Positions 42,101 through 50,539 of a stretch of DNA of 64,000 nucleotides are shown piece by piece. Both the position numbers and the translations under genes were made by a program. Source of the DNA: an uncultured Clostridia bacterium (GTDB taxonomy: Bacteria > Bacillota > Clostridia > Oscillospirales > Ruminococcaceae); the NCBI GenBank assembly GCA_947625375.1, contig CANQOC010000002.1:114039-178038 (forward strand), written 5' to 3'. The notes beneath the pieces are model-generated. The model was not told the DNA's origin. It was given only the letters and a program-made list of their open reading frames with translations, and searched no databases. Numbering within the stretch: the stretch's first letter is position 1; every line of letters begins with the position of its first letter.

Positions 42101-43708
42101 TTAATTCTTAAGCTTTATATCCTTGATATAAAACGCCCATGTCAGGATATCCACGCCCGACTCGATTCTGTCGCTGTAGCCGATTTTATAGTAGGTATAT
42201 GCAATCGGGACAATCGGGACCTCGTCGGTGATGATGTCAAGAGCCTGCTGCAAGAGCCGTGTTCTCTCGGCGGGGTCGATGCTCGCAAGCTGCTGTTCAA
42301 GGAGCGCGTCGACCTCGGGATTAGAGTACGACGGGACATTCGAGCCGCCTTCGCCGAGGAATCCCGAATAGAATATTCCGTTGATATTACCCGACATATC
42401 CGAATAGTCCGACTCCCACTCGAAGAGGCCCATCTCGAAGTTTCTCGTGCCGTCGGCGCGGATATCCCCTCCGAATTCACAGTTGACGAGCTCGTCCTGC
42501 GACACCTTGTCGATGCTGACCTTTATCCCGATTTGGGACAGCTCGCTCTGAATTTCGGTCGCGATGGCGGTGTTCATGTTCTGTCCGTCGACCATAAGGC
42601 TGCACTCAAAGCCGTCGGGATATGCCGACTGCGCAAGATAGTTCTTCGCATTCTCCAGGCTCAGTTCAATACCCTTCTGAGATTCGGCATATGCCTCCCA
42701 GCTCTCCCGCTCGGCGGTATAGAGCATCTTTCCCATCGGCAGCGCCGTCGCCGCCTCGCCCGCTTCGCCGACAATTCCGTCGGCAATCGCCTTTTTGTCG
42801 ATAAGGCTCGCGATTGCGCGCCTGACGTTTACGTCGTTGAACGGCGCGACCTCACAGTTGAACGCAAGCATTATAAAGTTCGTCGAGTCTTTCAGAAGGA
42901 CGTCGGTGCCCTCGTTGTCGCGGACCGTCCCGATAAGCTCGGCGGGGAGCATTGTGTCGAGGTCAATCTGTCCGTTCGTCAGCGCCTGAATCCTCGTTGT
43001 GTCGTCGCTGATAACTGTGAAGTTGATATTGTCGACGTCGGTGTCCGAATAGCTCTTGTCCCAATAGTTCTCGTTCTTTTCGAGGCATATTTCGGTGCCG
43101 ACAGACCAGCTCTTAATCTTATAAGGGCCGGTGCCGACGGTCGCGAGCCCATCGAGGACCGCCGCCGGAGTTCCGAAGGCGTCGCCCGCCTTTTCACAGG
43201 TCTCCTTTTTGATGACGTGTCCCGCCGCGGTCGAAAATACATACTGCCATGTCGCGTCGGGTTCCAAAAGCTTTACCGTAAGCTGCCAGTCGCCGGTCTG
43301 TTCAATCGACTCGACGTTGTCATACATCCATGCGAGATACGAGGCGACGCTTTCGTCGCGGTAGCGGTTCAGCGAAAAGATTACGTCCTCCATCGTCATC
43401 GGCGTGCCGTCCGAAAAACAGACGTCGTCGCGGATATTGTAGACATAGGTCCTGTCGTCGACGATTTCCCAGTCCTTCGCGAGCTGAGGCGAAATGGTTC
43501 CGTCGGCGTTGAGGCGGAGGATTCCCTCCGTAACCTGAAGCATTGTCGAAATCGTCGGCCCGTCATAGGCAAACGCCGGGTCGAGCGCGGTTATGTCCGA
43601 AATAAGCGCTACATTAAGCGTCTTCCCCGAGCTTTCGGCGCTCCCGCAGCCGGCAAAGAGCGTCATGATAACAACCGCCGCGATTATAGCGGCAAAAAAT
43701 TTCTTCAT
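42101..43708 (-). CDS. dppA: Peptide ABC transporter substrate-binding lipoprotein
   Basis: A 535-aa family 5 binding protein that captures peptides (or nickel and similar cargo) and hands them to DppBC. The signal peptide ends in TLFAGC. Family segments include LNVALISDITALDPAF, YVYNIRDDVCFSDGTPMT and FNDVNVRRAIASLIDKKAI. It is last in the dppBCDF-A run, 51 bases after dppF, with AGGAGGTAA before the ATG. Typical length. Cargo cannot be told from sequence; a dipeptide/oligopeptide role is the default. Confidence 0.92.
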   Translation of the reverse strand: MKKFFAAIIAAVVIMTLFAGCGSAESSGKTLNVALISDITALDPAFAYDGPTISTMLQVTEGILRLNADGTISPQLAKDWEIVDDRTYVYNIRDDVCFSDGTPMTMEDVIFSLNRYRDESVASYLAWMYDNVESIEQTGDWQLTVKLLEPDATWQYVFSTAAGHVIKKETCEKAGDAFGTPAAVLDGLATVGTGPYKIKSWSVGTEICLEKNENYWDKSYSDTDVDNINFTVISDDTTRIQALTNGQIDLDTMLPAELIGTVRDNEGTDVLLKDSTNFIMLAFNCEVAPFNDVNVRRAIASLIDKKAIADGIVGEAGEAATALPMGKMLYTAERESWEAYAESQKGIELSLENAKNYLAQSAYPDGFECSLMVDGQNMNTAIATEIQSELSQIGIKVSIDKVSQDELVNCEFGGDIRADGTRNFEMGLFEWESDYSDMSGNINGIFYSGFLGEGGSNVPSYSNPEVDALLEQQLASIDPAERTRLLQQALDIITDEVPIVPIAYTYYKIGYSDRIESGVDILTWAFYIKDIKLKN

Positions 43709-43759
43709 TCTGATTACCTCCTGTAATATAACCTTATAAAGCCGTCCGGCTGATTTATG

Positions 43760-44503
43760 TCAGGCCATTAAAAGCCGTTTTGTATACTCCTTTTCCGGCG
43801 AGCCGAGGACCTTTTCGGCTCTCCCGATTTCGATTATCTCCCCCGAATACATCACCGCGACGCGGTCGCTTATGCAGCCGATGACCCCGAGGTCGTGAGA
43901 TATGAACATCACGGCGATTCCGAGGCGGTCGCGGAGGTCGGAAAAGAGGTTTATGATGTTCGCCGAGACCGAGACGTCGAGCGAAGAGACCGCCTCGTCG
44001 GCAATCAGTATCTTCGGCTCGCAGAGAAGCGCGCGCACAATCGCGAGGCGCTGGAGCTGTCCGCCCGAAAGCTCCTTCGGACGCCGCTTTAAAACGCTCT
44101 CCGAAAGTCCCGTAAGGCTTAAAAGCTCGGTCATTCTCTTTTTGCAGACGTCCTTGCCGATGCCGAGACTCCGCCCGGCCTCGAAGAGCCCGCTCCCGAC
44201 GGTATACGACGGGTTAAAGGTGTCGCCCGGGTTCTGGAAGACCGTCTGCATCGCGGGGCGAAGCTCTTTGAAGGTGCTCCTCCCGAGGCGCTTCCCGCAG
44301 ACATAAATCTCCCCCTCGTCAGGCTTTAAAAGACCCATGCAGAGCCGAGAAAGCGTCGACTTCCCGCAGCCGGATTCGCCGGCAATCCCGAGGATTTCCC
44401 CGGCATATACCTCGAGGCTGAGGTTTTTCACCGCGCCGAACATGACGCCGTCCTTGGTGAACGTCTTCGAGACGTTTTTTACCTCGAGGACCTTATCCGC
44501 CAT
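43760..44503 (-). CDS. dppF: Peptide ABC transporter ATPase (DppF/OppF type)
   Basis: 247 aa. Walker A is GESGCGKST, the signature LSGGQLQRLAIVRAL, Walker B ILIADEAVSSLD and the H-loop MFISHDLG. The ATG at 44503 has GGAGGTGA upstream; the longer open frame is rejected for lack of a ribosome site. It overlaps dppD by 11 bases. It is shorter than the usual OppF because the C-terminal oligopeptide-binding extension is nearly absent, the chain ending soon after the D-loop region. Confidence 0.93.
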   Translation of the reverse strand: MADKVLEVKNVSKTFTKDGVMFGAVKNLSLEVYAGEILGIAGESGCGKSTLSRLCMGLLKPDEGEIYVCGKRLGRSTFKELRPAMQTVFQNPGDTFNPSYTVGSGLFEAGRSLGIGKDVCKKRMTELLSLTGLSESVLKRRPKELSGGQLQRLAIVRALLCEPKILIADEAVSSLDVSVSANIINLFSDLRDRLGIAVMFISHDLGVIGCISDRVAVMYSGEIIEIGRAEKVLGSPEKEYTKRLLMA

Positions 44504-45479
44504 TCGGCTCACCTCCCGCAAGGACGCACGAAGCGCAGTGTGTTCCGCCGAGCGAAATCTCGGGGATTTCTCCGCGGCAGTCTTCGCGGCGGTCGGGACA
44601 TCTTTCCGAAAACGCACAGCCGGTTATCCTCTCGTACACGTCGGGGAGCGACCCCGCAAGCGGCTCTAAGCGGCGCTTTCTGCCGTCGGGTATGCTCTTC
44701 AAAAGTCCCTGTGTATAGCGGTGGCGGGGGTCTTCGGTGACCTCGGCGACCTTCCCCCGCTCGGCGACCTCTCCGGCATACATCACACAAACGCGGTCGC
44801 AGAAGCGCTTTATGACCGAAAAGTTGTGGGTGACGAGCATCACCGCCATCTTCTTTTCCGCCGATATATTTTTAAGCAGTTCAAGTATCTGTGCCTGAGT
44901 GACGGCGTCGAGGGCGGTCGTCGGCTCGTCGGCAATCAAAAGGCGCGGGTCCGAGCTTATCGCCATCGCGATGCAGATTCGCTGGAGCTGTCCGCCCGAA
45001 AGCTCGCCGGGAAGGCACTTTAAGCGCATTTCGGGTTCACTGAGTCCGACGTCGCCCAAAAGCTTTGCGGCAATCCTTCCCGCCTCATGCCGCCCGACCG
45101 CGCGGTGCGCAAGTATCATGTCCTCCATCTGCCGCCCGACGGTTATTATCGGACTGAGCGCGAGCGACGAATCCTGTAGGACCATCGAAATATCGCTCCC
45201 GCGGATTTTTCTGAGCTCCGGCTCGCGGAGTCTCAGGAGGTCGACGGTTTCGCCGTTCTTCTTTTTATAGACGATGCTCCCCGAAATCTCGGTGCGCTCG
45301 CGGCGGTGGAGTCCGAGAATCGCCTTTGCGGTCAATGTCTTCCCGCAGCCGGACTCGCCGACGATGCCTAACTTTTCGCCCTCCGCGATGTCGAGCGAAA
45401 CGCCGCGGACGCCGTATGCGCGCCCGTAAGGAGTGAGGAGGCTTATCCTCAAATCTTTGATTTCAAGGAGCTTATCCAT
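44493..45479 (-). CDS. dppD: Peptide ABC transporter ATPase (DppD/OppD type)
   Basis: 328 aa. Walker A GESGCGKTL, signature LSGGQLQRICIAMA, Walker B LLIADEPTTALD and H-loop VTHNFS. The C-terminal oligopeptide/dipeptide extension has CAFSERCPDRREDC, the Cys cluster that binds an iron-sulfur centre in this family. It overlaps dppC by eight bases and dppF by 11, so translation is coupled. Confidence 0.95.
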   Translation of the reverse strand: MDKLLEIKDLRISLLTPYGRAYGVRGVSLDIAEGEKLGIVGESGCGKTLTAKAILGLHRRERTEISGSIVYKKKNGETVDLLRLREPELRKIRGSDISMVLQDSSLALSPIITVGRQMEDMILAHRAVGRHEAGRIAAKLLGDVGLSEPEMRLKCLPGELSGGQLQRICIAMAISSDPRLLIADEPTTALDAVTQAQILELLKNISAEKKMAVMLVTHNFSVIKRFCDRVCVMYAGEVAERGKVAEVTEDPRHRYTQGLLKSIPDGRKRRLEPLAGSLPDVYERITGCAFSERCPDRREDCRGEIPEISLGGTHCASCVLAGGEPNGG

Positions 45480-46332
45480 GTCTTAAAACGCTCCTTTTCA
45501 GCTTTCTTCTCGTCGGGTCGAGATATCTTTGAACTCCGTCGGAGAGAATGTTGATTGCGATTACGGTTATCGCTATCGCGAACCCCGGGGCGAGCGCCGA
45601 AACGGGGCGGGTGAATATCAAACTGCGGGATTCCTCGAGCATCGCGCCCCAATCGCAGTCGGGAAGCTGTACCCCGAGGCCGATAAAGCTCATCGACGCG
45701 AGGTCGATTATCGCATAGCCGATGTCGAGGGTCAGCTGGCTCGAAAGAGTGGGTATGCAGTTCGGAAGAATCTGTAAAAAAAGTATCCTCGGGACGGGGC
45801 ACCCCTGTGACCGAAGCGCCTCGACATATCCCCGGTTCTTTTCGCCGAGGCAGAGCGACCGCGTCAGCCGCGCCGTCATCGGGATATAGACGATTCCGAT
45901 TGCGAGGACCGAGTTGCGAAGTCCCCGCCCGAGCACCCCGACGAACACAAACGCCAGCAGGAGCGTCGGAAAGCTTACGATGACGTCGGTGACGCGCATA
46001 AGTATTCTGTCGGCGATTCCGCCGAAATATCCCGCGATAAGTCCCGACGGGATTCCGACCGCCATCGAGAAGAGAACGATTCCGAACGCGCCGAGAATAG
46101 TCGTCCGCCCGCCGAAGAGCATGCGCGAAAAGATGTCGCGCCCGTTCTGGTCCGTCCCGAGAAGATGGCTCGGCGACGGCGGGAGGAGGGTTGAGCCGAG
46201 GTCGGTTTCGAGCGGGTCATAGGGTGCAATCAGCGGCGCAAAAACCGCCGTCAGCGCCACAATCAGGAGTATCACACAGGAGACCGTCACCGCCGGGGTG
46301 AAGAACCCCGAAAGCTTTTTTCGGTCAGTCAA
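45472..46332 (-). CDS. dppC: Peptide ABC transporter permease (DppC type)
   Basis: 286 aa, about six transmembrane helices, with the opening VFAPLIAPYDPLETD and LLGTDQNGRDIFSR typical of DppC and the EAA loop EALRSQGCPVPRILF. The start is taken as TTG at 46332, because AAAGGAGGG lies nine bases before it. An in-frame ATG at 46374 would overlap dppB by 50 bases and has no ribosome site. The choice of start is moderately sure. Confidence 0.9.
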   Translation of the reverse strand: MTDRKKLSGFFTPAVTVSCVILLIVALTAVFAPLIAPYDPLETDLGSTLLPPSPSHLLGTDQNGRDIFSRMLFGGRTTILGAFGIVLFSMAVGIPSGLIAGYFGGIADRILMRVTDVIVSFPTLLLAFVFVGVLGRGLRNSVLAIGIVYIPMTARLTRSLCLGEKNRGYVEALRSQGCPVPRILFLQILPNCIPTLSSQLTLDIGYAIIDLASMSFIGLGVQLPDCDWGAMLEESRSLIFTRPVSALAPGFAIAITVIAINILSDGVQRYLDPTRRKLKRSVLRHG

Positions 46333-47293
46333 GCGAACCGCCCTCCTTTCCGACTCTCGGGTCGACCGCCGCAATCACTATGTCGACAGCGGTCGTCAGA
46401 AGCAGGAAGAAGAACACGGTGAGCATTGTAATCGCCTGTGTCACCGGGTAGTTCGAGCCTTGTATCGAAGAAATCAGAAGCGAGCCGACGCCTTGGAGTG
46501 AGAACACCTCTTCGACGGTCACGGCGCCGACCAGCAGCGAGCCGATTTGGATTGACATGACCGAGGCATAGGGGATTATGCAGCTTTTAAGCGCCTTTCC
46601 GAAGACGACCTTTCTCTCGGGGATTCCCCCCGCCCGCGCGAATAGGACATAGTCGGAGTCGAGCTCGGTTATCATCTTTGAGCGGATTACCCGCGCACCG
46701 AGCGCTATCATTCCGAGGGCGATGCATACCGCGGGTATAAAAAGCCGCTCAAATGCCCCCGAAATGCCGGAAAACGAGCCGGTAAAGCGGATTGACGGCG
46801 CGGTCTTCGAGAGCACGGCAATAGCTATCATCGAGACAAAGAACCCCGGACAGCTTACCGCCGCAAGGCAGAACGCCGAAAGTCCGGTGTCCGCCGCCGA
46901 CCCCTGTTTAAGTGCGCAGAGGACGCCGACGGGGATTGACACCGCAAGGGTGATGAGCGACGCCATCGCGATAAGCGGGAGCGTCACCCCGAGCCTCGGA
47001 GCGATGAGCGTCCAGACAGGCTGTTGATACCGAAAATCGATGCCGAGGTCGCCGCGGAGCATGCCGAGTATCCAGTCGGCATACTGCTGCCAAAGCGGGC
47101 GGTCGATGCCGAACTTCTCGCGGAGTGCGGCAACCGTCTCGGCGCTCGCCCTCTTTCCCCCGAGGATTACGGCGACGGGGTCGACGTTTGAAAGGTGCTC
47201 GAGCCAGAATATCAGGAGCGACACCAGAAAAAGAGTCAGCACAAAGCCGAAGAGCTTTTTAGCGATATATGCCGCCGTTCCCTTTCTTTTCAT
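46325..47293 (-). CDS. dppB: Peptide ABC transporter permease (DppB type)
   Basis: A 322-aa inner-membrane permease with about six helices. Features: a first helix followed by the DPVAVILGGK segment, then LREKFGIDRPLWQQYADWI, typical of DppB, and the EAA loop FARAGGIPERKVVFGKAL. It heads the operon dppB-C-D-F-A, with AAAGGAGCGG before the ATG and a promoter at 47341-47369. Confidence 0.94.
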   Translation of the reverse strand: MKRKGTAAYIAKKLFGFVLTLFLVSLLIFWLEHLSNVDPVAVILGGKRASAETVAALREKFGIDRPLWQQYADWILGMLRGDLGIDFRYQQPVWTLIAPRLGVTLPLIAMASLITLAVSIPVGVLCALKQGSAADTGLSAFCLAAVSCPGFFVSMIAIAVLSKTAPSIRFTGSFSGISGAFERLFIPAVCIALGMIALGARVIRSKMITELDSDYVLFARAGGIPERKVVFGKALKSCIIPYASVMSIQIGSLLVGAVTVEEVFSLQGVGSLLISSIQGSNYPVTQAITMLTVFFFLLLTTAVDIVIAAVDPRVGKEGGSLD

Positions 47294-47340
47294 TCCGCTC
47301 CGCTCCTTTCGTGCCGCTTTTCGTCACACTAACAGGCTAT

Positions 47341-47369
47341 ATTATACAACTCATCTCCGAAAAACGCAA
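47341..47369 (-). promoter_or_regulatory. Promoter of the dpp operon
   Basis: TTGCGT (47369-47364), 17-bp spacer, TATAAT (47346-47341). Confidence 0.8.
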
Positions 47370-47379
47370 GTCCCGCCGA

Positions 47380-48343
47380 GTAGAAATGCGCGCCCGCTTT
47401 TCGCCGCGTTTTGGGCAAAAAGTAAATAGAGGGGGAGGGGGAGAGGCTAAAAAGGCGTGGAGGGGCGGTTGCACAGCGAAAAAAGGTGCTGCGCGTGGCG
47501 GGAGCGGAAAGAACGGTTAAAAGGAATTCGCGGGGTGGATGATTGTGAAGGGCGTCCGCAACGCTGTTTAAAAGGAATTCGCAGGAGCTCATACTGTTGG
47601 AGAGACTCCTACGCTGATTAAAAGGTATTCGCTTCGCTCATGCTATCTTTAGCCACCCTACCCCGTCCCTCCCCTCGAGGGGAGGGGTGCTGCACTACTA
47701 CTTTGCAGTGCCGCCTGACGGCGGGGAAAATTTGTGTTGAGTCATGCTTTGCTATTGAGCGTCAGTCTTAAAGTGAGCGGTAAAGTTTGGCACCTTTGCC
47801 TGCTTTCCCGTTTTTTCCTTCCACACCCCCTGCCCCCTCTCCCTCGGGGAGAGAGAGGGGGTTCCACCCCACACCCGGCCGTTCACGTTCGTGAACAGCG
47901 CGACCACTCCCCTCGAGGGGAGTGGTACTTGGCAAGGAGGACACTTGCGCAGGTATATTAAAAGCATGAACGGCGACCTACCTTGCTATAAGGAGTCCGC
48001 CGTTGGCGGACGGCTAATCGCGTCACCTTGGCGGTGACGCGATTACGCTATATCCCCCTCCCCCTGCCCCTGCCCCCTCCCCGACGGGGAGGGGGGTATG
48101 CACAAGCTAAGGATTTGAGTGCGCCTATCGGCGGAGAAAATTTGTGCGACAACTTGACACGCTCAAAGCGGCTCCCCTGCCTCTGACATCTGACCTCTAA
48201 CTTCTGTCTTCTAATAGGGCGCAGTCCGCGGCAGCCGAAGGCTGCCGAAACGAAAGAAGCAGAAAAACCCATCGGGTTTTCCTGCTTCATTTCGTTAGCG
48301 CGCAAAGCGCGCCGGACAGCGCCGCGCCTTATAGGGTCTCCCC
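47380..48343. repeat. Intergenic repeat cluster C (no genes)
   Basis: About 0.96 kb of recurring modules: AAAAGGNATTCGC units at about 47519, 47569 and 47617, the last with CTCATGCTATCTTTAG; TCGA-loop and GACG-loop palindromes; a block CCGGCCGTTCACGTTCGTGAAC (47876) identical to one in cluster B (17522); the paired hairpins GTCCGCC / GGCGGAC and GCGTCACC / GGTGACGC (about 47995-48045); a heptamer tract (48180-48215); and a cloverleaf element next to the aminopeptidase stop. Confidence 0.83.
48217..48328. repeat. Cloverleaf-like palindromic element, copy 3
   Basis: The closing stem GGCGCAGTCCG / CGGACAGCGCC (one A.A mismatch) encloses GGCAGCC-gaa-GGCTGCC, a long hairpin with arms AACGAAAGAAGCAG and CTGCTTCATTTCGTT around AAAACCC / GGGTTTT, and GCGCGC-aaa-GCGCGC. 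It begins 16 bases after the aminopeptidase stop codon. Confidence 0.8.
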
Positions 48344-49573
48344 TCAAATCACAAAATTACCGTCGCGGAAAATCTCGACGTCCCTGCCGTCAAAGGTGTG
48401 GCCGGTTATCGAGAGGTCGGGCGCGCCAATCATGAAGTCGACGTGAATCATCGAGTCGTTTACGCCGCGGTCCGAAAGCTCGTCGGCGGTCATGTTCTCG
48501 TATCCGTCGACACACTCGCGGTAGCCGCGGCCGAGCGCGATGTGACAGCTCGCGTTCTCGTCGAAGAGCGTCTCGTAATAGAGGATATTCTGGTTGGATA
48601 TCGGGCTGTCCTGCGGCACGAGCGCAAGCTCGCCAATCATCGCGGCGCCCTCGTCCGAGGAAATCATCTCCTCGAGGACCTTCTGACCCTTCTCCGCCTT
48701 CACCGAGACGACCTTTCCGCCCTTAAACTCGAACGAGAAGTTCTCGATAAGCTGTCCGCGGTAGGAAAGCGGCTTTGTCGAGACGACCTTTCCCTCCGCC
48801 ATTCCCTTTTTCGGAGTCGTGAAGACCTCGATTGTCGGCATATTCGGGTTGAAGAAATGTCCCCTCAAATCGGTTTCACCGCCGCCGCACCACTTCGACT
48901 CGGGCATAAGCCAGCACTTGAAGTCGGTGCCGTTCGACGACTTATAATGAAGATATTCAAACCTGTCCTTATTGAGCTCGGCACACCTCGCCTTAAAGTC
49001 GGCGTTCACCTTTTCCCATGTCTCGACGGGGTCAGCGTCCTCGGTGACGTAAACCGTCTCCAAAATCGCACGCCAAAGCTTCTCGACCGCCTGACTCTTT
49101 CTCAGCTCGGGGAAGACCTTTTTCGCCCAAGCCTCGCCGGGAACGGCGGCTATCGTCCACTGGTGGCGCGACTCCATCGCGTCGGAATATTTCTTTGTGA
49201 CCTTATAGGTGTTGACCTGAACCTTCTGCATCTTTGCGGGATTGACACCCTTAAGGCCGTCGGGGTCCTCGGAGACGATATGTATTCTGCAGGGAAGCTC
49301 CTCAGACATCCACTTAACGCGCTCCTCCTGCCACTTAAGAACGGTTGAAAGCGTCCTCACGCTCTCGTTGCGGAATTTAAGACGCGAGATTTTATCGTCG
49401 CTCCACTGAACATTGACGTATTTTGCACCCGCGCGGTAACACTCATCAACAACGAGCGCACAGAAATCGGCCTGGCTGACCGCGCAGCTCACCACGACCG
49501 ACTGTCCTTTCTGTACGTTTGCGCCGACCCTTACGATAAGCCGGGCATATTTTTTTATCAGACTCTTCTTCAT
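48344..49573 (-). CDS. M29-family aminopeptidase (AmpS/PepS type)
   Basis: A cytoplasmic metallo-aminopeptidase of 409 aa, standard for M29. Features visible: MPTIEVFTTP with a first-metal glutamate, the RGQLIENFSFEF glutamate, ENASCHIALGRG and DSMIHVDFMIG with the histidine and aspartate ligands. It trims N-terminal residues from peptides, possibly those brought in by the neighbouring Dpp importer (inference). GGAGGTAA precedes the ATG. A cloverleaf repeat follows the stop within 16 bases. Confidence 0.93.
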   Translation of the reverse strand: MKKSLIKKYARLIVRVGANVQKGQSVVVSCAVSQADFCALVVDECYRAGAKYVNVQWSDDKISRLKFRNESVRTLSTVLKWQEERVKWMSEELPCRIHIVSEDPDGLKGVNPAKMQKVQVNTYKVTKKYSDAMESRHQWTIAAVPGEAWAKKVFPELRKSQAVEKLWRAILETVYVTEDADPVETWEKVNADFKARCAELNKDRFEYLHYKSSNGTDFKCWLMPESKWCGGGETDLRGHFFNPNMPTIEVFTTPKKGMAEGKVVSTKPLSYRGQLIENFSFEFKGGKVVSVKAEKGQKVLEEMISSDEGAAMIGELALVPQDSPISNQNILYYETLFDENASCHIALGRGYRECVDGYENMTADELSDRGVNDSMIHVDFMIGAPDLSITGHTFDGRDVEIFRDGNFVI

Positions 49574-49646
49574 GCTTTACCTCCGTTGTGTTATTTGACG
49601 CTCTTTCGCTTTTCAGCGATAAAGCGTCTGCTTTTACAACTTGATT

Positions 49647-49675
49647 ATTATATCACAAGGTTTTCCATTTTTCAA
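49647..49675 (-). promoter_or_regulatory. Promoter of the aminopeptidase gene
   Basis: TTGAAA (49675-49670), 17-bp spacer, TATAAT (49652-49647) preceded by TGTGA, an extended -10 context. Confidence 0.85.
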
Positions 49676-49689
49676 TACCCTGCGGCCAT

Positions 49690-49766
49690 TTTTTAGAAGA
49701 TAGAGCGTTAGAGATTAGAGGATAGATATTTGACGGCAGAATAAAAAACGCGCCTGCCGGGCGGTG
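49690..49766. repeat. Heptamer tract and conserved flank of toxin locus 2
   Basis: An AGAAGATAGAGCGTTAGAGATTAG-like tract, then GGCAGAATAAAAAACGCGCC and TGCCGGGCGG. The same order, inverted, flanks locus 1 at 24095-24200. The duplicated unit therefore extends beyond the toxin promoter. Confidence 0.7.
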
Positions 49767-49775
49767 CGGGGATTA

Positions 49776-49804
49776 TTGACATTTTTCGAGCTATATGCTA
49801 TAAT
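49776..49804 (+). promoter_or_regulatory. Toxin 2 promoter
   Basis: TTGACA (49776-49781), 17-bp spacer beginning TTTTTCGAGC, TATAAT (49799-49804). It is almost the same as the toxin 1 promoter. The transcript should start near 49811 with TACAGAGAGTCG. Confidence 0.88.
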
Positions 49805-49854
49805 CAAGCTTACAGAGAGTCGAGGCGGCGAAACCCCGAAAGGGGGTATGCGTG

Positions 49855-49929
49855 ATGAATGAGACTTTATACATCGTTGTGATTATAATGCTCCTTGCTT
49901 TAGCAATCATCCGTGAAATAAAAAAGTAA
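49855..49929 (+). CDS. Small hydrophobic peptide, type I toxin candidate (locus 2)
   Basis: A 24-residue frame: MNET, then LYIVVIIMLLALAII as a membrane helix, then REIKK. The SD GGGGGT is held in CCCC-gaaa-GGGG (49834-49845). A GTG one codon upstream is a possible start, but ATG has better spacing. The last codons and stop run into the shared terminator GTAACCGCCA...TGGCGGTTGC. The paralogue at 23937-24008 keeps the same size, LYI/IxLA pattern and KK end although the DNA differs in most codons, which argues for selection on the peptide. Toxic membrane action is inferred from similarity in layout to type I toxins. Confidence 0.8.
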   Translation: MNETLYIVVIIMLLALAIIREIKK

Positions 49930-50003
49930 CCGCCAGAGCTGACAAATTTTGGCGGTTGCTTTTTGCAATTAGTTAAGTTTGGTTGAGCCGTTCGGCTCTC
50001 TGC
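49921..50003 (-). ncRNA. Antitoxin-like small RNA, locus 2 copy A (antisense to toxin 2)
   Basis: The promoter is TTGACA (50038-50033), 17-bp spacer, TATAAT (50015-50010). The RNA of about 83 nt begins GCAGAGAGCCGAACGGCTC. It ends in the bidirectional terminator it shares with the toxin mRNA; about 43 bases (49921-49963) are fully complementary between the two transcripts. Confidence 0.85.
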
Positions 50004-50042
50004 GCTTTTATTATAACACGCAGCATTGACTTTGTCAAGTAC

Positions 50043-50123
50043 CAAAAAATAACCGCCCAGCTCGACCAAAAGCAGCGGTTATTTTTACCCAAAGCATTTT
50101 AGGTGAGCCGTACGGCTCTCTGC
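50043..50123 (-). ncRNA. Antitoxin-like small RNA, locus 2 copy B (non-cognate class)
   Basis: The promoter is TTGACA (50158-50153), 17-bp spacer, TATAAT (50135-50130). 5' hairpin GAGCCGTACGGCTC. The terminator AATAACCGC / GCGGTTATT has loop TGCTTTTGGTCGAGCTGGG, one base different from locus 1 copy 1 and unlike the local toxin terminator. No toxin frame accompanies it. Confidence 0.8.
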
Positions 50124-50165
50124 ATTCTTATTATAACACGCTATATTGACTTTGTCAAGTCCAAA

Positions 50166-50249
50166 ATAAAAGTAACCGCCAGAGCTGACAAATTTTGGCG
50201 GTTGCTTTTTGCAATTAGTTAAGTTTGGCTGAGCCGTTCGGCTCTCTGT
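50166..50249 (-). ncRNA. Antitoxin-like small RNA, locus 2 copy C (duplicate of A)
   Basis: The promoter is TTGACA (50284-50279), 17-bp spacer, TATAAT (50261-50256). Its body and terminator (loop AGAGCTGACAAATTT) repeat copy A almost base for base, so it can pair in trans with toxin 2 mRNA. Its promoter (TTGACAGACGGGG...) is homologous to that of locus 1 copy 1 at the outer edge of the other locus. Confidence 0.8.
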
Positions 50250-50297
50250 GTCTTTATTATATCACGTCCGTCCCCGTCTGTCAATCGGCAGGCGGAT

Positions 50298-50446
50298 TTA
50301 GATGATAGAGTGTTAGAAGTTAGATGTTAGAAACCGGAAAGAAAACATTCCGAAAATGTCGAAAATGTCGAAAGACAGCTCTCCAATTTTGTCCTCCGCA
50401 GGAAGACATCTCCCCACATCTATCCTCTAATCATCTATCCTCTGAC
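50298..50446. repeat. Heptamer tracts upstream of the Crp-family gene
   Basis: AGATGATAGAGTGTTAGAAG-type units (50299-50330) and the opposite-sense TCTATCCTCTAATCATCTATCC (50420-50441), separated by an unremarkable AT-containing stretch with GAAAATGTC repeated twice. Confidence 0.6.
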
Positions 50447-50475
50447 TTGACAGCGGACATAAAATATAGTATCAT
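50447..50475 (+). promoter_or_regulatory. Promoter of the Crp-family regulator and ABC operon
   Basis: TTGACA (50447-50452), 17-bp spacer, TATCAT (50470-50475). A short palindrome ATTG-tttg-CAAT (50495-50506) lies about 15-25 bases past the start site and could be a site for the regulator itself. Confidence 0.7.
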
Positions 50476-50539
50476 ATGAGACAGTTGTTCACGGATTGTT
50501 TGCAATAATGTTATAATTTCAAAATATCGGGGGATTATT

